Shown here piece by piece: positions 32,592 through 42,275 of a stretch of 64,000 bases of DNA. The notes under the pieces are model-generated. The model had not been told where the DNA came from, ran no database searches, and was given only the letters and a program-made list of their open reading frames with translations. Each line of letters begins with the position of its first letter. Positions within the stretch are counted from its first letter, which is position 1. Source of the stretch: Wyeomyia smithii (Eukaryota; Arthropoda; Insecta; Diptera; Culicidae). The stretch is taken from positions 246,879,971 to 246,943,970 of the forward strand of contig NC_073696.1 of the NCBI RefSeq assembly GCF_029784165.1. Direction: 5' to 3'. The position numbers and the translations under genes are program-made.

Positions 32592-32701
32592 GTGAACGGA
32601 GCGTGGACGCTGCCAAATTTCGTGTGTGATTTCTACATAGCAATGGATGTGATATGCTCAACGTCATCTATATTTAATTTAGTTGCAATATCAATAGACA
32701 G
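32592..32701 (+). CDS. Dop2R: Exon of a D2-like dopamine receptor (TM3 exon)
   Basis: This 110 bp internal exon encodes 36 codons plus two bases of an arginine codon. It begins VNGAWTLPNFVCDFYIAMDV and ends SIFNLVAISID-R. That is the first extracellular loop end and transmembrane helix 3 of a class A biogenic-amine receptor. Visible features are the disulfide cysteine (VCDF), the amine-binding aspartate (AMD), a Ser/Thr cluster and the aspartate of DRY, with the arginine split by the intron. From memory, the closest match is the insect D2-like receptor (Dop2R; GPRDOP3 in mosquitoes), which couples dopamine to Gi. The acceptor (ccacttgcag) and donor (gtaagc) are strong. Phase is 0 in and 2 out. 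No other exon of the gene was found in the window. Other amine receptors differ here, but only a search can exclude a close relative. Confidence 0.85.
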
Positions 32702-32707
32702 GTAAGC
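32702..32707 (+). promoter_or_regulatory. Splice donor of the receptor exon
   Basis: gtaagc follows exon-final ag. Reading through would meet TAA at once, so splicing is needed to continue the DRY motif. Confidence 0.8.
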
Positions 32708-34175
32708 ACTTTCCTAGATTGAACTCCTCCTCTCGTCAGTTCTGGCCTGGTGCTTGGCTGTAAAATTGATGACGATCGCACGACGACGTCTGCTCCTTTC
32801 GTCGTCGTCGTCTCTGTTGGCTCGAGTACAAGCTAGAACAGAGCGAGCGGCTTCTGATTGCGACTGGATTTTCGTTGCGGTAAAGAAACCTGCTCGTCAA
32901 ACGGTGAGGGCTGTCTTTCAATGTTGTAGGCAGTGCTGTTAGTTTTGGCATCATTCTACTAAATCTTTGGCACTAGAAAAGGTTAAATTTCTGGCATCAC
33001 GGATTTTGAAGGATTTGATTATGCGCAGAGGTCAAGGCTGGAATTCAATACAATGTTTACATTACTTTCCGTGCTTTAGACAGAAAAACTCATCTTCTAG
33101 ATGGAACATTTCGAGCGTTCCGAAACTTCAGGTTGGTAATAAAACTTTCTGCAGAAAATATTGACATTTATGTGATGTCATCAAGTTGACTAACGTCAAC
33201 AGTTTTCTTGCTCAGTCACAAAAAATGCATTGTTATTCACAAAACCGGGGACGCACGCTCACGTAGTTTTCAACAATTTGCAACAAATGATTCCATTATA
33301 TCCAGGAGCAGTTTAGCGAAGCACAATGGCAGCTGCAGCTGCTCGATACCGGAATACCTCCTGTGTTTGCGTTGTTCCTTGTTCGATGACATCAACCTCA
33401 AGCGTGAGAAAAGATTATTTATTCGAATTGCACGTGCCACAGCAGCAGCAGCAGCAGCAGCCGAGAAATCCAAATTGCAAAGAACAATCTCGGCCCGTTA
33501 TATGGCGGGTGGTAAGAAGCTAGATTGCACTTTTTTCCCGCTCTCATTTGCAATCGTTATTGCACACTCTCATACATATTTGATTGAAAAGATGACAAGG
33601 CACTCCGCTGCTGCTGGTGACGTTGAAGACGGTATCCCGAACACGGATGCACCGGTGAAAACATGTTGCTCCACACGGGCGAGGACGACGGCTTGCCAGA
33701 CCTTAAGTGCCATTTTTCATATCCTGAGATTTTTTTCTCTATTTTCCGCTCCTCCGGTGACGGGATTGATGCAATCAGCTCGTTAGTAGCAATCAATGTC
33801 TCATCGCAAACGAAATTGTATCTGAATAGGTAATAACGTGACCTAGGTAATATTATTTCGATGGGTGGCTTTCAGACGGCGACATTGTCTTTGAGGATAA
33901 ACTTGTGTTATTCTAGTTTCAATTTTCTAATTCGATAATAGTTTAGTCCAATAAAAAAATAACATTCTCGTTCAATAGAATAGCAAACGTGATTCGAAAA
34001 CTTATCAGATACCTTTTATTGTCACAAAGTTTTACAATTTCACGAATAATTTAGGCACATAATGTAACAAACGGAACCAACGTAATATGAAAAATACGGA
34101 ACAGTGTGAAAGTAAACTACTAATAGGTACGAAAAAGTATAATGCAGCCTGAAATGGTAACATCAACCGAAAAGA
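32708..34175. other. Probable intron; CAG repeat
   Basis: Several open frames (for example 192 codons at 33208-33786) have no recognisable domain and include low-complexity stretches. A (CAG)n-type microsatellite lies at about 33440-33462. No transposon boundary was found. Confidence 0.5.
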
Positions 34176-34180
34176 TATTA

Positions 34181-34305
34181 GGGGTCTTCACATCGAGCTC
34201 GTATACGAATACCCAGCCGTAAACTGTGTATCTTCCATTACTCGTCAATGGAGGTGAGTATTTTTACGGCTGGGTATTTGTTTACGAGCTCGATGTGAAG
34301 ACCCC
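34181..34305. mobile_element. 125 bp palindromic small element
   Basis: The ends ggggtcttcacatcgagctc and their inverted counterpart pair over about 43 bp (including acccagccgtaaa / tttacggctgggt), leaving a loop of about 35 bp. It is flanked by tatta at 34176-34180 and 34306-34310, so the duplication is TA or TATTA. Non-coding. Confidence 0.88.
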
Positions 34306-34528
34306 TATTAATTTAGGGGACAGAAACGTAGTTCAAACTACTGCAAAAAATAATTGGTAAAGTAGAAACATGCTCCAACCGGCCAAAAATCGTTCTAATA
34401 AAAAGATAACACTCAGTATTTATTTTTAATCGTTCAGGTTTCATTCGTTCGATTAACATCGTAAATAATTAATGATTCGCGACAAAATATCGTAATTATT
34501 CGCAATAAATATCAAAAAGGTTGGACGA

Positions 34529-34861
34529 ATGGTTGGACAAGTGTCACTTGAGATCCTGTTGTCGTTATTCACCTCTGTCCAGCAACTCCTATCCCAACCT
34601 CCACGTGGTGCCGACCGGGATACGAGTAACCTTAGCGGAGATCGGGTAACCAACCCCGGTGGAAACTTTGGTCGTATGCTGACTGGGAAGAGGGAACGTA
34701 CGCGGCTGTTTCCCCATGTTAGGGGCGGCGTACAACAGCGTCTGATCCGGAGCGGGCGGCTGAATCATGAAACGCGGTGTCTCGCCAGCTATATCAATGA
34801 CGGTAGCCCCGTCGCGAGACTAGATATCGCAGCCCTAGTAAGGCAGCATACTGAATATTAA
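34529..34861 (+). CDS. RTE1 short 5' ORF (ORF1-like), unknown function
   Basis: A 110-codon open frame from MVGQVSLEILL. The stretch FTSVQQLLSQPPRGADRDTS and later VRGGVQQRLIRSGRLNHETR recur, with only a few changes, in the 5' region of the other RTE family at 53653-53907 (reverse). Parts are also recognisable at 60522-60710 and about 25330-25430. Some RTE elements have a small ORF1 of unknown role. I know no domain for it; it is basic and could bind nucleic acid, which is a guess. It may instead be untranslated leader conserved as RNA. Confidence 0.5.
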   Translation: MVGQVSLEILLSLFTSVQQLLSQPPRGADRDTSNLSGDRVTNPGGNFGRMLTGKRERTRLFPHVRGGVQQRLIRSGRLNHETRCLASYINDGSPVARLDIAALVRQHTEY

Positions 34862-34920
34862 ATACTACGAACAATCCAGATATAAATACGGAACGGAATA
34901 ATCGGCATGAACCTAGGTGA

Positions 34921-37785
34921 ACGAAAAAGGACAACGATTATTGGAAACTCGGTACTTGGAATGTAAGGACTCTACTCGAACCAGCACGCGTAAGTATCCT
35001 GGCTAGAGAGCTGCGAAAGGTGAATGTGGAGGTTGCAGCTATCCAAGAGGTGCGGTGGCCGAAATCGGGAGAACGCGAATTCCGAGCAGTAGATCCTATT
35101 GCGGGCACTTCATTTAAGGACCACATCTACTATAGCGGCGGCGTGAAAGCAGAAAGAGTCGTCGGTTTCGTGCTAATTGGAAAACAGATGAAGCGTGTCA
35201 TTAGATGGAGGCCGATCAGTGACCGTATATGCGTGTTGAGAATTAAGGGCAAATTCTTCAACTACAGCCTAATAAATGTGTACGCACCGTCCAACGAGAA
35301 ACCCGATAACGGAAAGGAGGAGTTCTATGAGCTCCTGGAAAAGACATACAATGAGTGCCCAGGACACGATATAAAGATTGTCATCGGAGATGCAAATGCA
35401 CAGGTCGGGCAGGAAGACTTCTTCCGCCCCGTAACTGGTAGGGAAAGCTTCTACTCTACTACGAACGACAATGGCATGAGGCTTGTTAAATTCGCTGCAC
35501 CTAGGGGGATGGCTATCTGTAGCACTTATTTTGCACGCCGGAACATACGTAAGCACACCTGGATGCACCCGAATGGAGAGCTTAGCTCTCAAATTGACCA
35601 CGTTCTGATTGATGGACGGCACTTTCCAGACGTTACAGACGTGAGGTCGTTCAGAGGACCGAACGTTGACTCGGATCACTATCTCGTAGTAGCCAAAATC
35701 CGCGACCGGCTGTCCAACGTGCTGAAATCCAAGACAACGAGGAGGATGCAGTTGAACATCCAGCGGCTATCAACTGAAGGAGTGGCTGCAGAGTACTCGC
35801 AGAAGGTTGATTAACGGACTGAGGAAAGAGTTGAAGGGAACCTGAACATCCAAATTTCGATCAGCACTACAGCGCGAGAAGTGTTGGGTACAACTGCGGC
35901 AGCTGCGCCCAATGAGTGGTTTGACGCTGAGTGCCAGCGAGTGACGGAATAGGAGAATCGCGCCAGGGGTCACATGTTGGCCACGGCTGTGACTCGTCAG
36001 AGCACGGGTAGATATCGAGATGCAAGAGCCGCTGAAAAGAGACTCCATCACCGGAAGAAACGACAGCATTGGGAGCGTATTCATGCGGAGGCGGAAGGTT
36101 GCTTCTCCAGGCACGATGCAAGGAGCTTCTACAAGAAAGTCAACGGAATCAGGAATCGAAACATGTCAGCCCAACGATAGGGAGGGGAACCTGATAACCG
36201 ATAAAACAGAGGTGGCCAGGCGTTGGAAGGAACACTTCAATGTGCTGTTGAACGGCGAGGGAAACAGTGGAGTCGAAAGGAGCAGGATGACTATTGAGAA
36301 TGATGGTCAAGCTGTGGATCCACCATCCATGGACGAGGTGACGAAAGCAGTGAAAGAGCTGAGAAACTGCAAGGCAGCCGGGAAGGACGGCATTCCCGCT
36401 GAACTCTTCAAAGTCGGGAGCGAACAGCTGTATCGTGCCATCCATCGGATCATGCTGAGAGTGTGGTCTGATGAAGAATTGCCCTCGGACTGGTTGGAGG
36501 GTCTCAAATGCCCGACCCAAAAAAAGGGCCATCGCCTGGACTGTAGCAATTATCGGGGCATAACTCTTCTCAATACCGTGTACAAAATTCTCTCCCGCAT
36601 CCTGTTCCACAGACTGAGGCCGTTGCAGAAGATCTCTGTTGGCGAGTACCAATGCGGTTTTCGAGGGGGACGCTCCACGATGGACCAAATGTTCACCTTG
36701 CGACAAATCCTCTATAAATTTCGAGAATACAACTTGCAGACGCACCATCTGTTCATAGACTTCAGGGCAGCGTACGATTCCGTCAAGAGAAATGAGTTAT
36801 GGCAGATTATGATTGAACATGGCTTCCCAACAAAGCTGATTAGGCTGATACGTGCCACCCTTGAAGGTTCTACATCAAGCGTTAAGATAGCCGGTGAGGT
36901 ATCGGACTCGTTCGTGACGTTAGATGGTTTGAAGCAGGGTGACGGGCTGTCGAACTTATTGTTCAACATCGCATTGGAAGGTGCTATACGGAGGGCTGGT
37001 GTTCAGAGAAGCGGCACCATCATTACGAAGTCGCACATGCTTCTCGGTTTTGCGGACGATATCGACATCATTGGTATCAACCGTAGAGCTGTGGAAGAGG
37101 CCTTCGGACCTCTCAGAAGGGAAGCTGCGAGATTAGGGCTTGTCATAAACTCTGCCAAAACGAAATACATGGTGGCTGGCAAAGTGCGTGGTAGTCCGTC
37201 GGAGGTTGGTGCTGCGGTGGTGCTAGATGGGGAAACATTTGAAGTAGTCGACGAATTTATTTACCTGGAAACATTATTGACTTGTGACAACGAGGTTAGC
37301 CGAGAGATAAAGAGATGCAAATCCGTACTAAACTTGCACTCTATAAAACACTGATTCTTCCGGTGGCTCTCTACGGCCATGAATCATGGACGCTGAAAGA
37401 AGCTGATCGGCGAGCTCTTGGTGTTTTTGAGCGTAGGATTTTGCGTTCAATCCTTGGCGGCAAATTAGAAAATGGTGTTTGGCGCAGACGCATGAACCAT
37501 GAAGTGTACCAGGCATACAAATCGGCGGATATAGTCAAGCGGATAAAACACGGCAGGCTTCAGTGAGCTGGACATGTAGCGAGAATGCCGGATGAGCGTC
37601 AAGTGAAGGCTATATTTAGCAGGAATCCCGATAGAGGTCGTCGACTTCGAGGTAGACCCCGCACTCGTTGGATGTGTGCTGTCGACGAGGATGCACGCGA
37701 AATAGGTGTTAGGGGCGATTGGAGGATAGCAGCCCAAGACCGAGGGACATGGCGACGTATTCTGGATTCGGCACTGGATCGATAA
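34921..37785 (+). pseudogene. RTE1 ORF2, endonuclease and reverse transcriptase, broken
   Basis: The endonuclease reads from LGTWNVRTLLEPARVS (34948) through AIQEVRWPKSG, INVYAPSNE, VIGDANAQVG, QIDHVLIDGRHF and DSDHYLVVAK to a TAA at 35812-35814. After another stop and a frame change, the reverse transcriptase occupies 36020-37354. It has TKAVKELRNCKAAGKDGIPAEL, DCSNYRGITLL, FRGGRSTMDQ, HLFIDFRAAYDSV, DGLKQGDGLSNLLFNIAL and the catalytic GFADDIDII near 37050. Another frame shift leads to the C-terminal region at 37315-37785 (LPVALYGHESWTLKEADRR; a TGA at 37564-37566; GHVARMPD; RGRPRTRW). The upstream ATG at 34907 is out of frame with the endonuclease, suggesting a small indel near 34930-34945. 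Confidence 0.9.
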
Positions 37786-37832
37786 TCGGTATGTCGCCTT
37801 AAAAGTAAAGTAAAGTAAGTAAATATCAAAAA

Positions 37833-39459
37833 TATACGCGATACCTTTGAGAACAGAGAGAACGGCATTTATTAAAGTACGTTTGCTGTCTTACAGGGTT
37901 TTGGGTTTGGTAATAGACAATAATTTAAATTCGTAGATGCTTCGTATGGCTAATGTCTTTCGCGCGCGTCATTGGCATAGGGTTGATATGAAAGATATGT
38001 ATCGTTCGTATTCGTGATACGTGAGCCCCGTGCGCATCATCACTAGATTCCATCACTTGCAACGGACACATAATAACTGTCCGTCGTAGAGAAGAGTTGC
38101 AGGCATAGTCAAAGTCTTGGCATGACCGTTCAGCCGAGGTTTGCCTGCTCGTTGCTTCTGCATAAGCGTGTCGCAAATCGAGTTCGGTTGGAAAATATCG
38201 TGATTGATCTAATAACTATGCAATGTATACGTCTTCAAAAGTGCTCTAGCTTTCGGAATTCGAAATGGGACATGAACAAATGTTCAAACATTCAGATTCT
38301 TCGGGTGGTGGAAAGTCTACGCGCGCGCCGCTTGTATATATTCGCGGTGCTTAACATGCAACACTTCGATTCTATCAATTACCACGGTGATACAACCATT
38401 CCTTTCCGTCGCAGTCGTGGAGATGCAAAGGTATACTTGATCTCCGACAAGAACGGCTTTTACACCATCTTCCTTACAACATCCTTCCTTACTTTGACGA
38501 TCGTAGCGACGTGGCCGGTGCCGTTATCGATCCATTCAGAGCGGTACCTACTGAATTGTTGTACACTGAAGATGGCATACTAATCTCAAGTAATCATATA
38601 CACTACCGCCATCAGTGTTGTTAGTCTCGCTCGTAAGTGGCATGCAACACCTCAAGTGAGGTTCTCGGTGATGCCGCTTTCACACAGTAGTGAATTCTCC
38701 ATTCAAGCTGTTTGTCGTTCTTTCTTACTTTCTTTCTTGCTCGCATTTACTCCCGAGATCATATGTTCACACTCCCGTCTACTCTCCTCGTGTGTACTCG
38801 TGTGCACCTACTCCTCAACTCGCGAGAACGACCAGCCGAAGACAATTGTTACAAGATGCTTTGCGATGGTTGCAGAGGGACAAAAAATGATAGGGTATAG
38901 GACTACTTCGGCAGCGGTTCGCTTCGTGCACAGTTTTTCAAGCGCTCCTCCTAGTCGAGTAATTTTAGTCGAGTACTCCTACTCACTAGCAGAAACTCGC
39001 GTACTCTTTTACGGTATCTGAGTAGCAATATGAAAGAGTTTGTTCGTGTCGGTGCGTGTTTGCTGCTACTCAGGGGAATGCATGAAGAAGAAATAGTATC
39101 TCCAAAGTGTGTGAGCAAAAGACTTGAGAAGCGTAGCATATGTCTCGTTATCAAGCAGAAAGGAGAAGAACGTTTTTGCTTCTCGGTCGATTTGCAACGC
39201 TGACCGCCATACCTAAGTTTGGAATCGCTTCACTGAGTATTGCCCCACGAAAAGTTTAGCATCACCTGGAATAAGCGGATATCTCGTGTTTTGACAACCT
39301 AGAAAGGTGCGGTTTTCAACAAACTTGTTCAGAAGGTTATAGGCTACTGTATGTTGGCTAATTCAGTGTAGAATTTTAACGCTATTTGGCGCTAGTGGGC
39401 ACACAATTTGACGTATTTTGAACTTAACTAATCTCGCGATTCCGACCTGCCAGAAAGGC
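37833..39459. other. No gene recognised
   Basis: Open frames up to 153 codons (38122-38583, +) have no domain I recognise. A pyrimidine-rich stretch at about 38715-38830 could be a leftover of a terminal repeat, but I find no partner. Confidence 0.45.
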
Positions 39460-39461
39460 TA

Positions 39462-39724
39462 CACAGTAAAAAATCTGAACAGTACACGCCAAGTAAAATA
39501 TTGTCTCATTCAAATTTCAGTTGCCCCTGACTTTAACCATGAGTTTGACTAAAAATCTTGTGCAATTTCATTTAGATTTCAGTTAATTCTGACGTAAATC
39601 ACGATATTGTTTGGAAATTATGGGCAATATCATTTAACTTTGCGTGGAATATTATGAAATTTTTCATCATAAGTAATGGAGGTAATTTTTTACGTGCGAT
39701 TCGATATACAGTTATCTTACTGTG
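39462..39724. mobile_element. 263 bp small element with TA duplication
   Basis: The ends are cacagtaaaaaa and ttactgtg, flanked by TA at 39460-39461 and 39725-39726, which is the mariner/Tc1 pattern. Non-coding. Confidence 0.65.
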
Positions 39725-39726
39725 TA

Positions 39727-40908
39727 GATTAGGCTTAAGGCTTATGATTGGTAGACAATTCAGTATAGAATTACCCCGCTATGCGGGAGTAGTGTTTTTC
39801 GTATTTGACTTCAACTAATTGCGCGATAATTACTACCTAGAAAGTTGCGGTCTTCGGTTAGTGCCACCAGTTGTGGTCAAACAATTTGAAACTCAGAATA
39901 ACGGCGCATGAGTGTCCCAAACTATTCTATCGATGCTTTTTTCACTACAATTCAGTGTGAATACAAATCAAAAACGCCCAGTGTTCTAATTGAAACACGA
40001 CTTCGACAACCACCAGGACGAGTGTTTTTGACTTCGTGTATACATTTCGGGTGTATGATGGAGCTTACACCCGTTTCCTCGAACGCACCATTTACTGAAG
40101 TCAGAACCACTCGGTTTGCAAGTAAGCCGACACGGCGTTGCGTGTTCAGTCTTTAGCTTGCAGCGAAAACTAACACGAAATCCCCTCTGTGGTGTGTTTG
40201 TGAGTGGAGCGATGGCAATGGAATAAAGAAAGTTATGGAGATGGTTTGAATCTCGGGTTTAAAGGCTTATTTTTTGTTAACAGTGATGACATAGAACTTC
40301 AAAACTTTCTGAGAAAAAAAAAATATTTTTTCAAGATATTTTCACATATTTTAAAGTCTCAGGCTGGAAATGCCTTCCTGCGCCATTAAACAATGCGGAA
40401 TATCGTTTCAACTGGCATTTTCTCGTTGACTGAGATCTACGTCTCAACCCAAAAGCATGTGTTTTTTGCCTAATTTTTGCTAGTAATACAGAAAAATGTC
40501 TTTGTCTCATTGGAGCGTGGGGTTTTCGGTAGATTAAAATGCGGTGCTTTTGACATGGTGGAAAATATTTCAACTTCGTGGGTATTGGCACCGGTAAAAG
40601 AATTTTAGTCTCTATTAAAAGTTGCCTAAAACTGGTTTTTATGTGAATAGTTTAGGTATCTTTACATGGTTAAATTCAGGAATGTAGAAGAAATTCAATA
40701 AATATAAATAACACTCTGAGTTTCCATCCTGTACTTCCATGTTCAATCATTTCAGTGGATTTTTTTATAAGAATACGTTTCGCATGTCTACCACTACTGT
40801 ATTCATGCCGAATTTCGAAAGTTTTGTCAGAACTTGATTATAATCTCTGGACAAAAGAGCACCTCCAACTGATTTAGTGAAAAAAAAATTTTGAATCATT
40901 TTTCCATA
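39727..40908. other. No gene recognised
   Basis: Only short frames. No boundary or domain seen. Confidence 0.45.
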
Positions 40909-41037
40909 ACAAAGCAAAACCTTGGTACTACATTCCGATTCGGAACTCGACCTTCTGTTTTATTATACACAGACTTCGCAACCTACGACGACTGGCTTGT
41001 TAGGCCAGCATCGTTCCTCGAGACCAGCTGGGAGCAG
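40909..41037 (-). mobile_element. tRNA-Val-like SINE, internally deleted copy
   Basis: On the reverse strand it matches the SINE at 50585-50802: start cccagctggtctcgagg, anticodon-arm-like CTGGC/GCCAG with loop ctaacaa, then, after a gap of some 88 bases relative to the other copy, gcgaagtctgtgtataata and the tail ccaaggttttgctttg. The B-box region is lost, so it could not be transcribed as before. Confidence 0.75.
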
Positions 41038-41269
41038 AGAGGTTAAAATTCATAGCCAATTTGAGTAGAGGTCAACCAATCGCGCGTCCGCAATATTGCA
41101 ATCCAAGCAGATTCCCAGATCAACCGACGCTAGAGTATACAAACGATTCGACTTTTCAAACGATTTGTTGTTGTTGATGTTTTGTTCACTCGAGTGCACG
41201 ACGACACGCCCACCGGAAAAGTATAACTGTCATTAGTAACATATAACGCTAGCATGTAACAATTCAGTG

Positions 41270-42275
41270 TTCATTAGCATAGGCCAAAAATTGTAGAAGT
41301 ATCGATACTCGAGTATCGATAATTTTTCCCCGGCGGTATCGATGCTAGGTCGTTATCGAGGAAGGAGCATCTATACCAGCAGTATCGATACTCTGCCTGC
41401 TACTTGGAACAGGTCTATGAAAGATTACCATATCTTCTTGATCATTTTTACGGAAAATCAGAGATGCCAGGTGTTTTTGAAAAATGTAAGCAACTATTCG
41501 AAAAACAGACAATTTGTCTGTGATTTGAAAAATACGTTCGGGCAGGCAAAAGTCTGCAAAAATTTTCACAGATGTTGAGAAAGTCTGCGTAAATATTAAG
41601 AAACTCTGACAAAAATCTGCAGAGACTCTGGAAAATATATAATTATCTGCGAATCAATAAAAATCTGCACACCGACTCTAAAAATCTGCGTTTTGAAGAC
41701 AAATCTGCATATTTTGTATCCCTGCGGTCAATGGACTAATGGTACCAGAATGGGACAGTGGTGACAGAATTATATGTCACACACACAAATCAATGCAATA
41801 GCATACGCGCGTCTGCGTCCTTATTTGAAATATAGGGCAGCACGATAATCCTGGGTTCTTATTCTTTATTGCCTGCCTTTTTGCAAAAACTCGGCGCTTA
41901 CGATTTTGCTCTGCACAGACAGTATTACCAAATACGGCAGCATTGAAAAACCGCCTTAGAAATGAGCGGGTATATTCAATCCTGTTGGTGTCTTTTACAA
42001 AAAGAGCACAAACCAAATTTATGCACTGTTTGTAGAAGACTTAAACGCGATGGATCATATCCGCGCACCCCTACAAGGCTTTTCCGTTAGACAATTTGTA
42101 GCAATCAACAATATTTCCCGATTTTATAGTTTCTCTTCAGTATCGAAAAAATATCGGGGTGAAAGTATCGATCCAGCTCGATATCGAAGTCGCTTGCATC
42201 GATAAAAAATAGCAATATTTAGGGCCCAAGGTATCGATACCGTAAGTATCGATACGATATCGGCCAATGCTAATT
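41270..42275. mobile_element. DNA element with TATCGATA-rich ends
   Basis: The left end (ttagcataggcc, about 41274) and the right end (ggccaatgctaa, ending about 42273) are inverted repeats. Next to each lies a cluster of the palindrome TATCGATA: about 41300-41395 on the left and 42145-42260 on the right, at least eight copies in all. The flanks gtgttca and ttgttca are similar but not a clean duplication, so the hAT assignment is tentative. The interior holds a second small element and no transposase. Confidence 0.6.
41461..41728. mobile_element. Nested small element with repeated AATCTGC words
   Basis: Between agagatgccagg (41461) and gtatccctg (about 41724) the word aatctgc or agtctgc recurs about eight times, a subterminal-repeat pattern like that of small hAT elements. 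The terminal repeats are short and the flanking duplication is not clear. Confidence 0.45.

Larger units (their letters stand above)
34519..37819 (+). mobile_element. RTE-clade non-LTR retrotransposon (JAM1/BovB-like), RTE1
   Basis: This 3301 bp element is flanked by the 13 bp duplication taaatatcaaaaa (34506-34518 and 37820-37832). It contains a short 5' ORF, an endonuclease and reverse transcriptase ORF, and a 3' tail of aaagtaaag repeats instead of poly(A), as usual for RTE. Both ends seem complete, so this was a full-length insertion that later gained stops and frameshifts. Confidence 0.92.

Noticed and set aside
33208..33786. 192-codon open frame near the receptor exon
   Set aside because: No domain, low-complexity alanine tract from a CAG repeat, and no agreement with receptor sequence downstream of TM3.
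38122..38583. 153-codon open frame as a host gene
   Set aside because: No recognisable motif; the composition does not differ from its surroundings.
38655..39160. Solo LTR
   Set aside because: No TG...CA ends with inverted repeats, no flanking duplication, and no second copy found.
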